Part shown: piece by piece, positions 1-10,336 of the stretch
Layout of the letters: each line of letters begins with the position of its first letter
Position numbering within the stretch: the stretch's first letter is position 1
Assembly: GCF_024763615.1 (NCBI RefSeq)
Contig: NC_077225.1
Location: 4,340,001-4,404,000 of the forward strand
Direction: 5' to 3'
DNA length: 64,000 bases
Source: Phlebotomus papatasi
Taxonomy: Eukaryota > Arthropoda > Insecta > Diptera > Psychodidae
Program-made: the position numbers and the translations under genes
The notes under the pieces: generated by a model
The model's input: the letters and a program-made list of their open reading frames with translations, nothing else
What the model was told of the DNA's origin: nothing
Database searches by the model: none

Positions 1-1499
1 ACCCAAAAGTAGTCATTTGTTGAACTTCAACTATATCAAAGAATTGTTGTATTTTGTGGGACTTTCCATTTAAAACCCTATTTTAAGTGTCTTGGTGGAG
101 TAGAGGCAGTCAAATTGGCATCTGAGTGATTTCAAAGCGTTATTATTGGAAAAATCAATTTTTTCACACTTAAACGGCAAAATCGTAGTGATAGCGTAGT
201 CTGAGCGGAAAATGATGTATGGACGAAATGTAGAGACAAATGTGCTCTACAATTATGTTGAAGTAATCATCAAAATCGGTTCAGCGACAGTCGAGATAAT
301 TGAGGTTATGTGATATTGAAATTGGTTTATCGACTGTGGCGCCCCTGGTGTTGGTCCCACGAAGTTCAAATATTCTAGAAAGTTGTAGCATTTGGTGAGA
401 TCTTTCGTTTAAGCCCTCATTCATCAAAATCGGTCACATAGAACCGGAGATATGATTTTTTGAATTTTGTGAACTTTGACCCCTCATATCTCCGGTTCTA
501 TTGAAACCACAGCGCACATTTGCACCATTTTGGAAACGTCTTAGACTGGACTACAACATACTAAAATTTCATTAACTTGCACAATGCCGTTTTTGAGAAA
601 AGTGACTTTGAATTTCGATGAATTTTGACGCTATCACAGCGCCACCTGTGGTGACTTTTTGAACTTCCATCTGAAAGTTCTCATCGGGACGAAACCAAAA
701 AGGTAAAATTTAGGCCGCTATGTTAATTAGAACCGGAGATAGAGGCCGGTCAATGTTCGAACTTTGACCCCTTATAGCTCGGGTCAGGGGTTATGGATCG
801 ACTTAAGGTTTTTTTGTTTGATAGGTATAATCAACGGCTACAACATACTAAAATTTCAGCCCGATGCACAATGGAATTTTTGAGTTATTTAACTTATTAT
901 ATTTAAAAATTTTCTTTTTAATAATAGCGCCCCTAGCGGTGATTTTATGAACTTGCGATGTTAGAAGGGGAAGTGGCATTTCACGAGAGCTTTCCAAAAA
1001 GCCCTCACTTTTTAAATTCTGACAATTAGAACCGGAGTTATGGCCATTTTAAGAAATTTTTTTGGACCCTTATAGCTCGGGTCAGGGGGGTCGGGGGACC
1101 TTAAGTTTGGTATTGATGAAAAGCTCTAAGGCCCAGCTATAACATACTAAAATTTGAGCCCGCTGAATGCCATAGGGGCTGAGTTATTGAGAAAACAAAA
1201 AAAGGGGGTCTTCAAAATGACGGAAGGAGGGGTGGGGGGTGGGGGGTCAATGCACCAAGTTGCAATTTTCATGCGATATATAACCTTTGCCGAAAACCGC
1301 AAGTCGATATCTTTTTTAGTTTAGGAGCTATTAAGCTCCAAAGAGCGGCCGGCCGGCCGGGAACGTAAAATAGCCACATATATATTCGTGATCAGGAAGT
1401 GCTGAAACACATTTTGGCCAAGTTTGAGGTCGATCGGACGACATGAAATTTTGTTAGGATTATAGTAGGTGAGATTGTTAAGAATCTCACCTAATAGTT
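1..1499 (+). repeat. Family A repeat, partial copy
   Basis: Non-coding repeat with several internal phrases resembling one another (for example 'atatctccggttct' and 'tatagctcgggtcagg'). The same sequence is present as the reverse complement at about 57806-59632, in the same orientation at 56560-57723, and as a decayed reverse copy at 17400-18530. It ends near 1499 in a short hairpin, GGTGAGATT then AATCTCACC, which is the terminal motif of the family. A GGCC-rich microsatellite lies at about 1346-1362. The left end is outside the window. It carries no coding potential; a non-autonomous DNA element is the most likely identity, because complete copies have inverted termini. Confidence 0.75.
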
Positions 1500-1683
1500 T
1501 TTATGCTCTAGAACTGTTCCTCCATGGTTTAGAACATTGATCCCAGAACAAAAGTTGTTACCTATACTAATGTCTATCCAATGACATAGGTCCCGTTCGT
1601 GGTGATTCCGGGACCGGATTTGACCATTCTCCTTTGGTGAATTATATTATCCGAAAACTTATTAAATTCTTTTTCTAAGTGCG
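1500..1683. other. Unassigned spacer
   Basis: AT-rich, no open frame. About 60 bases around 1595-1660 loosely resemble 26790-26860 (shared phrase 'gattccgggacc'), which suggests that the flanks of the two large repeat copies were once related. Confidence 0.4.
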
Positions 1684-2756
1684 TTAAAATCTCAAATTTT
1701 CTAAATAAAATACACAAAGTAGAACGACATATCTTTCAGAAAAAAATAAATTTATTTTAGACAGATAACTGTAAATCGGTATTTTTGTGGAAATTGGAAA
1801 TGCGTTTTTTTGCAAAAAATTTTTTTGTTGATTTTTCTCTGACCTGTCACACAAAACTGGGAATAGCAACTAAATCAACAGTCAAAATGAGCTCAAACTT
1901 TCAAAAGATGTTAGTAGGGTAAATTAAGCTAATTCAAAATCTGCTCCAAATGGAAATTCTTCGCTACTCCAAATGGAAACGTCATTGTTTTCATGATTAA
2001 TACAGTACTAAATTATTATATTTATATATTTTTTATACCACAGTTTCATTATTTAGTTAATTTTGCTACAAATAAAGCGAAAATCAATTCATATTCACAA
2101 ATTTTAATTTGTTACTTTCTCAGAAAAATTAAAAGTGTACCTTTTCACCGTCGAATTTTTCATCGATCGACCATGCTTTCCAATGAAAAACGCAATAAGG
2201 TGACATTTGTTTATTCGTTTAATTTAACATTTAATGTCACATTCCTGGCTAATTTTAGTTAAATTAAGTGCTAATCTTTATTGTTAACGGTACGTGAAGT
2301 TTTCAACTGAAATAATTACCTATTTCGTAAACAAAAAGGATTTTTCTGAAGTGTCTGCAAATGCTTCAATAGGGAACTCCGAAAATATGATTTTTTGGAG
2401 AGATTTTCGTATTGTTTTAGATGTGAAAGGAGAAAAGACCAGGAATAAGAACAAATCCTGCACTCAGGAGGAACTCAGTAAGGTTTTGGAAGCCTTTCGT
2501 CGCGGTTTCACTTACACTGTTTGTCTCCAATTAGAAAATTTCCCTTGTCTCCATTTGGATTAATATGTTTCCAATAGAAGCATTTTACGCTCGCGTATTT
2601 TTCTTGTATTTAAGAAGTTTTCAAATTATATCTATAGAATTTTCACTAAACAGTAACATTCTAGAAGAGTCTGGGAGCAAATTTATGTAATTCTCTTCAG
2701 AAAAAATATGAACTTAATATGTTGAATCTTCTGTCAAAGTAAAAGCGTCTGGAAAT
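1684..2756 (-). mobile_element. Nested DNA transposon copy 1: TTAA-type element carrying a pogo-like MITE
   Basis: Reverse complement of 24800-26229 without the solo LTR found there. The inner element starts at 1917 after a TA dinucleotide with the terminus GGGTAAATTAAGCTAATTC and runs into the assembly gap at 2757. On the + strand, 2430-2530 encodes a short stretch (KNKSCTQEELSKVLEAF) that resembles the N-terminal psq-type helix-turn-helix of pogo/Tigger transposases. The flank 1684-1916 is the outer TTAA-type element also seen at 3743-4277. The open frames here are remnants, not genes. Confidence 0.65.
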
Positions 2757-3256
2757 NNNNNNNNNNNNNNNNNNNNNNNNNNNNNNNNNNNNNNNNNNNN
2801 NNNNNNNNNNNNNNNNNNNNNNNNNNNNNNNNNNNNNNNNNNNNNNNNNNNNNNNNNNNNNNNNNNNNNNNNNNNNNNNNNNNNNNNNNNNNNNNNNNNN
2901 NNNNNNNNNNNNNNNNNNNNNNNNNNNNNNNNNNNNNNNNNNNNNNNNNNNNNNNNNNNNNNNNNNNNNNNNNNNNNNNNNNNNNNNNNNNNNNNNNNNN
3001 NNNNNNNNNNNNNNNNNNNNNNNNNNNNNNNNNNNNNNNNNNNNNNNNNNNNNNNNNNNNNNNNNNNNNNNNNNNNNNNNNNNNNNNNNNNNNNNNNNNN
3101 NNNNNNNNNNNNNNNNNNNNNNNNNNNNNNNNNNNNNNNNNNNNNNNNNNNNNNNNNNNNNNNNNNNNNNNNNNNNNNNNNNNNNNNNNNNNNNNNNNNN
3201 NNNNNNNNNNNNNNNNNNNNNNNNNNNNNNNNNNNNNNNNNNNNNNNNNNNNNNNN
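2757..3256. other. Assembly gap (500 N)
   Basis: Exactly 500 N, a placeholder length, so the true distance is unknown. It cuts through the inner element of the preceding nested transposon. Confidence 0.99.
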
Positions 3257-3609
3257 GTTATTTTAAGAATGAAAAAATTGTGTAATATGGGAAGGGTTTA
3301 CATTTATCAAAGGCAAAGACCCAGCAAAGAAAAAAAAACCATATCCATAAAATCTCTCACTTCAATGAAAAAAAGAACAACTTTGACTGATCACCACTGC
3401 GATCGCTAGTGTCACTTCGAGGTTAGCAGAACTCAACTGAAAATATATATTTTTTTCAGCTGATTTGAAACCGCTTAGCATTTGGTGCTCGCTAGGTTGT
3501 TAAAAAATCAGTGTAAGCAATTGCTTACGAGAAATATGAAAGAATTTCGTGTTTACTTTAGTCTTAGTTAGATATGGTGATGTACTAACAATTTTTCCTT
3601 TTTTTTCAG
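3257..3609 (+). other. Upstream intron of the host gene (part)
   Basis: AT-rich with no usable reading frame. It ends in a T-rich tract and CAG at 3600-3609, a good 3' splice site for the exon that follows. No repeat was recognised. Confidence 0.5.
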
Positions 3610-3727
3610 AATCGTTGCGCAGATTGGAGACGTCAGCACAAAGCTGACATAACTAAATTTCTACAGCGATTGGCACAACGCTTTGAACTACTCCACGAAA
3701 TCCATGAGATGGAGATGACAGACAGCG
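3610..3727 (+). CDS. Internal coding exon of a host gene (unidentified)
   Basis: A 118-bp exon between a pyrimidine tract plus CAG (3600-3609) and a consensus donor GTAAGT (3728-3733). Read from its first base it is open for 39 codons plus one base. The peptide is basic and probably helical (for example KADITKFLQRLAQRF, ELLHEIHEMEM). The leftover base joins in phase with the acceptor at 5723, giving a continuous frame to a stop at 5791. I do not recognise the family. The exon has none of the surrounding repeat signatures, so it is probably the resident gene at this locus. Earlier exons would lie in or beyond the gap at 2757-3256. Confidence 0.6.
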
Positions 3728-3742
3728 GTAAGTTTCTAATGT

Positions 3743-4277
3743 TTAACCCTCTAACGATTAAGAGTCACTCCAAAGTAGCTTCACAAAAATTACATTTACA
3801 ACGACAATAATGGTATTATTGATTTAAAATTGATATAGTGTCCTCGGTAATAGTCTTACTAACATATTTTCTGAAGATTTGAACTCATTTTGACTCTTCG
3901 TTTAGTTGCTATCCCCAGTTTTGTGTGACAGGGCAGAGAAAAAGTAGGAAAAAAATGTTATGCGAAAAATCTCATTTATAATTTCAAGAAAAAAACTGAT
4001 TTAGAGTAATCTAACTATAATAAATTATTTTTTTACTCAAAGATATATGATTCTACTTTTGTAAATTTTAATTAAAAAATTGAAATAAATCAAAATGTTA
4101 ATTTGAGAAGAGAAAAGGGTTTGAAGATTTTTTTATATTTTCGCACCTGGCTCCTAAACTAAAAGTGATAATGAAGAATAGATGGTATTTTTGAGTTTAT
4201 TGAACCATTATTAGCTTAGAAAAAATTATATTAATACGTTTCTTTGCATATTTAAAAATTGGACATTAGAGGGTTAA
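3743..4277. mobile_element. TTAA-flanked MITE (piggyBac-type ends)
   Basis: TTAA at 3743-3746 and 4274-4277 bracket a 527-bp element whose ends are CCCTCTAAYG in inverted orientation. A TTAA duplication with CCC ends is the signature of the piggyBac superfamily. No transposase frame. It is the empty-site version of the copies at 24341-26229 and 1684-2756: where those carry a TA-flanked insert, this one reads GTCTTACTAACAT at about 3855. It sits in the host intron. Confidence 0.65.
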
Positions 4278-4388
4278 TATTTCCTCCATGGCAAGTTCTT
4301 TATTCTATATGGAGTTATTTTAAGCTCCCTTACTCAGCTCACAGATCCGATCGAGAAAAGAAATTTAGACAGAAATCTAGTATATTTA

Positions 4389-5539
4389 GGGGAAACTGGG
4401 GCACCACCAAACAGGGGTACCACCAAACACTGCGATTTTTTAAATAGGTATAAGATTTCAGAGAATGAGACTTACATGAAATCATAGATACTATAGGGAT
4501 GCTTGTTCAGAGAAATAATGATCCACATAGTTCAAGTAGTTTAGAAATAAGAATCTTTTTTCGCAAAATTGTGAGATTTTGATAATTTTAGTCATTTATA
4601 TATCTACCTGGAAAATAAAACTGAAATAAGTTACATCAAATTTCACTACACCAGTACTTTCCTACATGTTTTGGGATAATATTCATGTATCTACTAAAGA
4701 AATTAATGTTCACACTTTTTTAAAAGAATATAAAATCCATCACAAAACAGAGTTTGCGGCACCAAAAAACAGGCAAATTTCTCACAATTGCAGATGTCGC
4801 GAGCGTAGCTTGAATGGCAAAATTTTTCCTCTTATCTTTCTTACTCTTCATCTCCCTCTTTGTTCGATTTCAGAAATTTAAATCCATTTATGAGATTTTC
4901 ATTCAAGACTCAGGAGAAATATCGTTTCAAGAACCCAATTTTGCATTAAATGATTCTTAAATTATTTTAATCAAGGATTGACGAATGATTTCTCGATTTT
5001 ATTACAAATAAACAGAAAAACGCGCAAAATTTGAACTTTAGGTATAGTGTTTGCCACGATTTTAGTGGCGCTGCTTTCCAGTCAGAAGTCGAATGTTGCC
5101 AAAATGATGAGAAATCCATTGAAAAATATGTTCGGTGTGCAGTGCTTTAGTTTTTTGCTATTTTGGTCACTCATTCTTAATTTTGCAGTGCTTTTTTGAG
5201 AATTATTTGCATTTTCAATACCTTCTTATTAATTAAGAGTTGTGGTGAATGCCCAAAATAACTTCAATGGGTGAGAAAAACAGGTGTTTTTTGGTGCCCC
5301 AGAAAGTGTTTATTGGTACCCCGGGTGGTTGGAAAAAAGCGAAAAATGCATGGTGATACAATTTTCCTTTTTACGGAGAATTGAAGTGCTTCATATCATC
5401 CTTGTATACATTAAAATGCAGCCTATACCTAAGACTATAACATGGGGTAAGCAACATTTTTCTAAAATTCACAGTTTTCTTAGGAAATTCAGTCAAAATC
5501 GCATCTCTCAAAAGTGTTTGGTGGTACCCCAGTTTCCCC
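4389..5539. mobile_element. TA-flanked DNA transposon with 24-bp inverted ends, non-autonomous
   Basis: The left end at 4389 reads GGGGAAACTGGGGCACC and the right end at 5539 is its inverse with one C/T difference; complementarity runs through about 24 bases, to CCAAAC. TA precedes the left end (4387-4388) and follows the right end (5540-5541), as for Tc1/mariner insertions. Subterminal copies of the ACCACCAAAC and TTGGTGCCCC motifs occur at about 4415-4432 and 5290-5325. No transposase frame is visible in 1.15 kb, so it must be moved in trans. It lies in the host intron. Confidence 0.65.
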
Positions 5540-5722
5540 TATCCCTCCCTAGGGATCAGTTCCCACTTTTGAGTTATTTCGTGTAACAGTCGAAAATGCA
5601 GAGAAATTCCCTTTCGAAATATGGTTTTTTTTATGATTTAGCTCCTTGAAATTCTAAATTACAAAAAAAAAGTCATTGTGCGTTCGCATAGTAATTTAAA
5701 TTGTACTCCTTTTTATTTCCAG

Positions 5723-5793
5723 AGTTCCGTGAGGCAAAGTCCTTTTTGCAGACGGACAAAATTATCCAGACGCCGCCTGCAGATTCAAAGTGA
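5723..5793 (+). CDS. Terminal coding exon of the host gene (unidentified)
   Basis: A pyrimidine-rich tract and AG end at 5722. The first two bases complete the codon left open at 3727, and the frame then encodes about 22 residues (FREAKSFLQTDKIIQ then TPPADSK) to a TGA at 5791-5793. The intron it implies is 1,995 bp, mostly filled by two transposons (3743-4277 and 4389-5539). A polyadenylation signal follows 36 bases later. In-frame joining, splice sites and poly(A) signal together make a genuine 3' gene end likely. Protein identity unknown. Confidence 0.6.
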
Positions 5794-5828
5794 AGGCTGT
5801 GAAGGTGAAGGGTTGGGTGGGCGGGCTC

Positions 5829-5834
5829 AATAAA
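5829..5834 (+). promoter_or_regulatory. Polyadenylation signal AATAAA of the host gene
   Basis: AATAAA 36 bases after the TGA of the terminal exon, inside an A-rich stretch, with a T-rich stretch at 5861-5874. Confidence 0.5.
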
Positions 5835-5969
5835 AAAAAAATTAAAAATAAAAATTTTAAGTTTTTTTTTTTTTAATTGTAAATTGTTGATTGGAACCCC
5901 GGTGTCGCATAATGAAAATATTTTTTCCTGACTACCTAAAGTAACTTTTTTCTCATGTGTGAGGGCGCA

Positions 5970-6125
5970 AATTCTACAAACCAAATTCTACAACTTTCTA
6001 GAACATTTTAACCTCGCGGGACGAACATCAGGGGTACCACAGTTGAAAAAACAATTTTCATATCACATAACCTCAATTATCTCGACACCTGCTTTACCGA
6101 TCTTGCTGATTACTTACACAGAATC
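5970..6125 (-). repeat. Family A repeat fragment
   Basis: Matches part of the reverse-oriented family A copy at about 58945-59070 (shared phrases 'caactttctagaacat' and 'cataacctcaattatctcga') with many substitutions. An old truncated fragment downstream of the host gene. Confidence 0.6.
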
Positions 6126-6221
6126 CCAGAGGTTAAAAAAAGGTAAGGCAAAAAACCCGTCTTCCCCTACACGAAAAAAAAACTATCTCTTTTTGATAGT
6201 TTTTTGTTAAAAAAAAATAAG

Positions 6222-6259
6222 GCACTCCCTATCCACGATTGACGTGAATAGAGAGTGCC
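6222..6259 (+). other. Hairpin, 17-bp imperfect stem
   Basis: GGCACTCCCTATCCACG and CGTGAATAGAGAGTGCC are complementary around an ATTGA loop, with two positions that would be A-C mismatches on this strand (G-U on the other). It lies between two copies of 'gtcttcccctacacgaaaa' (about 6161 and 6291). Function unknown; it may be a vestige of inverted transposon ends. Confidence 0.5.
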
Positions 6260-6319
6260 ACCCCTCCCAAAAAAAACCCACATTAGCCCCGTCTTCCCCT
6301 ACACGAAAAAAATACATCT

Positions 6320-8820
6320 GGGAGATGGCTCAAAATGACCAGGAGGAGTCCCTCTACTAGTCCTGTAAGTTTGATGGAAGGTCAAGTTGATTTTAATTTT
6401 TCCCACTAATAAATACAAAAAAATTCTCAGGAAAATTTAATTAGCAAAATACGTTTGGAGCCACTGTGGGGCTCGACCCCTATAGAGGGGTATGGGAGAT
6501 GGCTTAAAATGACCAGGAGGAATCCCTCTACTAGTCCTGTAAGTTTGATGGAAGGTCAAGTTGATTTTAATTTTTCCCACTAATAAATACAAAAAAATTC
6601 TCAGGAAAATTTAATTAGCAAAATACGTTTGGAGCCACTGTAGGGCGCGACCCCTATAGAGGGGTATGGGAGATGGCTTAAAATGACCAGGAGGAATCCC
6701 TCTACTAGTCCTGTAAGTTTGATGGAAGGTCAAGTTGATTTTAATTTTTCCCACTAATAAATACAAAAAAATTCTCAGAAAAATTTAATTAGCAAAATAC
6801 GTTTGGAGCCACTGTGGGGCTCGACCCCTATAGAGGGGTATGGGAGATGTCTTAAAATGACCAGGAGGAATCCCTCTACTAGTCCTGTAAGTTTGATGGA
6901 AGGTCAAGTTGATTTTAATTTTTCCCACTAATAAATACAAAAAAATTCTCAGAAAAATTTAATTAGCAAAATACGTTTGGAGCCACTGTGGGGCTCGACC
7001 CCTATAGAGGGGTATGGGAGATGTCTTAAAATGACCAGGAGGAATCCCTCTACTAGTCCTGTAAGTTTGATGGAAGGTCAAGTTGATTTTAATTTTTCCC
7101 ACTAATAAATACAAAAAAATTCTCAAGAAAATTTAATTAGCAAAATACGTTTGGGGCCATTGTGGGGCTCGACCCCTATAGAGGGTTATGGGAGATGGCT
7201 TAAAATGACCAGGAGGAATCCCTCTACTAGTCCTGTAAGTTTGATGGAAGGTCAAGTTGATTTTAATTTTTCCCACTAATAAATACAAAAAAATTCTCAG
7301 AAAAATTTAATTAGCAAAATACGTTTGGAGCCACTGTGGGGCTCGACCCCTATAGAGGGGTATGGGAGATGTCTTAAAATGACCAGGAGGAATCCCTCTA
7401 CTAGTCCTGTAAGTTTGATGGAAGGTCAAGTTGATTTTAATTTTTCCCACTAATAAATACAAAAAAATTCTCAAGAAAATTTAATTAGCAAAATACGTTT
7501 GGGGCCATTGTGGGGCTCGACCCCTATAGAGGGTTATGGGAGATGGCTTAAAATGACCAGGAGGAATCCCTCTACTAGTCCTGTAAGTTTGATGGAAGGT
7601 CAAGTTGATTTTAATTTTTCCCACTAATAAATACAAAAAAATTCTCAGGAAAATTTAATTAGCAAAATACGTTTGGAGCAACTGTAGGGCTCGACCCCTA
7701 TAGAGGGGTATGGGAGATGGCTTAAAATGACCAGGAGGAATCCCTCTACTAGTCCTGTAAGTTTGATGGAAGGTCAAGTTGATTTTAATTTTTCCCACTA
7801 ATAAATACAAAAAAATTCTCAAGAAAATTTAATTAGCAAAATACGTTTGGAGCCACTGTAGGGCTCGACCCCTATAGAGGGGTATGGGAGATGGCTTAAA
7901 ATGACCAGGAGGAATCCCTCTACTAGTCCTGTAAGTTTGATGGAAGGTCAAGTTGATTTTAATTTTTCCCACTAATAAATACAAAAAAATTCTCAAGAAA
8001 ATTTAATTAGCAAAATACGTTTGGGGCCATTGTGGGGCCATTGTGGGGCTCGACCCCTATAGAGGGTTATGGGAGATGGCTTAAAATGACCAGGAGGAAT
8101 CCCTCTACTAGTCCTGTAAGTTTGATGGAAGGTCAAGTTGATTTTAATTTTTCCCACTAATAAATACAAAAAAATTCTCAGAAAAATTTAATTAGCAAAA
8201 TACGTTTGGAGCCACTGTGGGGCTCGACCCCTATAGAGGGGTATGGGAGATGTCTTAAAATGACCAGGAGGAATCCCTCTACTAGTCCTGTAAGTTTGAT
8301 GGAAGGTCAAGTTGATTTTAATTTTTCCCACTAATAAATACAACAAAATTCTTAGGAAAATTTAATTAGCAAAATACGTTTGAGGCCACTGTGGGGCTTG
8401 ACACCTATAGAGGGTTATGGGAAATGGCTTAAAATGACCAGGAGGAATCCCTCTACTAGTCCTGTAAGTTTGATGGAAGGTCAAGTTGATTTTAATTTTT
8501 CCCACTAATAAATACAAAAAAATTCTCAAGAAAATTTAATTAGCAAAATACGTTTGGGGCCATTGTGGGGCCATTGTGGGGCTCGACCCCTATAGAGGGT
8601 TATGGGAGATGGCTTAAAATGACCAGGAGGAATCCCTCTACTGGTCCTGTAAGTTTGATGGAAGGTCAAGTTGATTTTAATTTTTCCCACTAATAAATAC
8701 AAAAAAATTCTCAAGAAAATTTAATTAGCAAAATACGTTTGGGGCCACTGTGGGGCTCGACCTATATGGAGGGTTATGGGAGATGGCTCAAAATCTTCAG
8801 GAAGAGTTCCTCTATCGATT
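6320..8820. repeat. 174-bp satellite array, about 14 units
   Basis: The phrase GGGAGATGKCTYAAAATGA recurs every 174 bases (6321, 6495, 6669, 6843, 7017 and so on). Units differ by a few per cent. A GGGGCCATTGTG block is tandemly doubled in two units (about 8030 and 8565), so those two probably share a recent common origin. Each unit contains 'tcctgtaagtttgatgg', 'cccactaataaatac' and 'tcgacccctatagag'. No coding function; open frames inside it are by-products. Confidence 0.9.
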
Positions 8821-9126
8821 TAGTAAGGTTTAATATAGCATTATTAATTTTTTTTGCAAAATTGTATTCGGTAATATATGAGAAAATTGCATTTTTTTAG
8901 AGGAAAAAAATATGGAATTTTTTTATATTATGGGCCCCCGGTCCCCCATTGGGGTCTTAAGTGGGCTGTGGAGTGTCCCCTGATGTTCTAAAACGCATTT
9001 TTTCTTATTTCCCGTAAAAAAATAAAAATGAGCTTTTTTTTCGTCAAACTGTTTTTTACAGTGTACCTGAAAGTTTGTATTCGCCGCAAGTTTGTATTTT
9101 CTTCAGGGACGTCATAATTTACCTGT
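8821..9126. other. Unassigned AT-rich spacer
   Basis: About 300 bases after the satellite with no reading frame, RNA gene or recognised repeat. A short palindromic phrase, CCCGGTCCCCCATTGGGG, occurs near 8938. Confidence 0.4.
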
Positions 9127-9306
9127 AGCAATTTAAAGCACGAATAGGGAAAACCCGAAAGAAATTTTTTTTTGCCACATTAACTAAGTCGCCCTTTTAT
9201 TGGAACCATCAATTTGTCTTAAAAAAAATAGCAGTATTCCCCTTTTTTCAGAGAAATACTGTAAAAGTATGTTAATCAGGTTTGTTAAAATTTTTTGTAC
9301 TACGTC
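9127..9306. mobile_element. Palindromic MITE, left part (split by BEL-1)
   Basis: Contains the block 'aactaagtcgccctttta' to 'gtatgttaatcagg' that recurs directly at 16419-16517 and inverted at 16520-16618. Its last five bases, ACGTC (9302-9306), are duplicated at 16414-16418 on the far side of BEL-1, so BEL-1 inserted here. The outer part (9127-9160) is complementary to about 16640-16672. Confidence 0.7.
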
Positions 9307-10275
9307 TGTTTAAACCTTTAAGTTTTGGCGGGAGTTGCAAATGAGTTGCGTGCGACGCGCGCCAAATAGCTTGCCAGCGAATTATCTGACCACTCCAGAA
9401 GAGCAAGTTTTTTATCACTCCCAAAAAGATCCCGTTTTCCAATTCCCACTTCCTCATCACTTTTTCCATCTAACTTCTTTTTTCATCATTTAGTCTTGAA
9501 GTATTAAGTGGCCAGAGAGCAAAGAAATTTATAGTGAAAAATCAAAGTAGTAAAAATTGTAAAAAAAAAATAGTTTAAACTTAGTGAAATTGTCAGTGAG
9601 GTGGTAGACGTGAAAAACTATTGTTAATAAAATATTGGTGGCGGAAATTGTGATTTTTCTTCATCGAAAATTGCCCCACCACGTGCAACCTCGTGGTAGC
9701 TGTGTGCAGCAAATTTTTCCTGGTGAAAATCCAGAGCTGACTTGCGACACTGGAAAAATTTTGTCCGTTCGACCACGGATATTTAGTGGACGGGCAGATT
9801 ACCCTAATTTTTATATTTTTTCTACTATTTCAAGGTTCGTTGGAAAAGGCACAGCTTGTGCAAGTGATCTGGAACGTGGGGATTTTAATATCTTTGTATT
9901 TTCTTCTCATTGAAAGGTGCGTACAGGGAATCACAATCAATCCATTTGAGCTTGAGGGTGGGCGCTGATTTTCGCTATCATTTTTTTCTATTTAAAAGGT
10001 TTGTGTGATTGCACATAATTTTGTCCGTTCGACCACGGATATTTAGTGGACGGGCAGATTACCCTAATTTTTATATTTTTTCTACTATTTCAAGGTTCGT
10101 TGGAAAAGGCACAGCTTGTGCAAGTGATCTGGAACGTGGGGATTTTAATATCTTTGTATTTTCTTCTCATTGAAAGGTGCGTACAGGGAATCACAATCAA
10201 TCCATTTGAGCTTGAGGGTGGGCGCTGATTTTCGCTATCATTTTTTTCTATTTAAAAGGTTTGTGTGATTGCACA
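9307..10275 (+). repeat. BEL-1 5' LTR with internal 260-bp tandem duplication
   Basis: An ordinary LTR copy would end at 10015. Instead 9761-10020 is repeated almost exactly as 10021-10280, so the LTR end motif GATTGCACA occurs twice. AATAAA lies at about 9626-9631. The duplication joint matches the LTR/primer-site boundary (see findings). Confidence 0.88.
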
Positions 10276-10300
10276 TAATTTGGTCCTTCGTGGACAGGGC
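10276..10300 (+). promoter_or_regulatory. Putative primer-binding site of BEL-1
   Basis: TGGTCCTTCGTGGACAGG follows the 5' LTR after a few bases and starts with TGG, as complements of tRNA 3' ends do. The tRNA was not identified. Confidence 0.4.
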
Positions 10301-10336
10301 CCAGCGCACTCAATTGCAGTTCACCCCAGATTCAAG

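Noticed and set aside
1684..2563. Small frames in the left nested transposon as genes
   Set aside because: Repeated in inverted copy at 25669-26253; remnants of non-autonomous elements.
6222..6259. microRNA precursor
   Set aside because: Stem is short and imperfect and lies in low-complexity sequence between repeats; no support for processing.
9635..10228. Short frames of 60-92 codons in the BEL-1 LTRs
   Set aside because: They occur identically in both LTRs and in the duplicated segment; LTR sequence, not coding.
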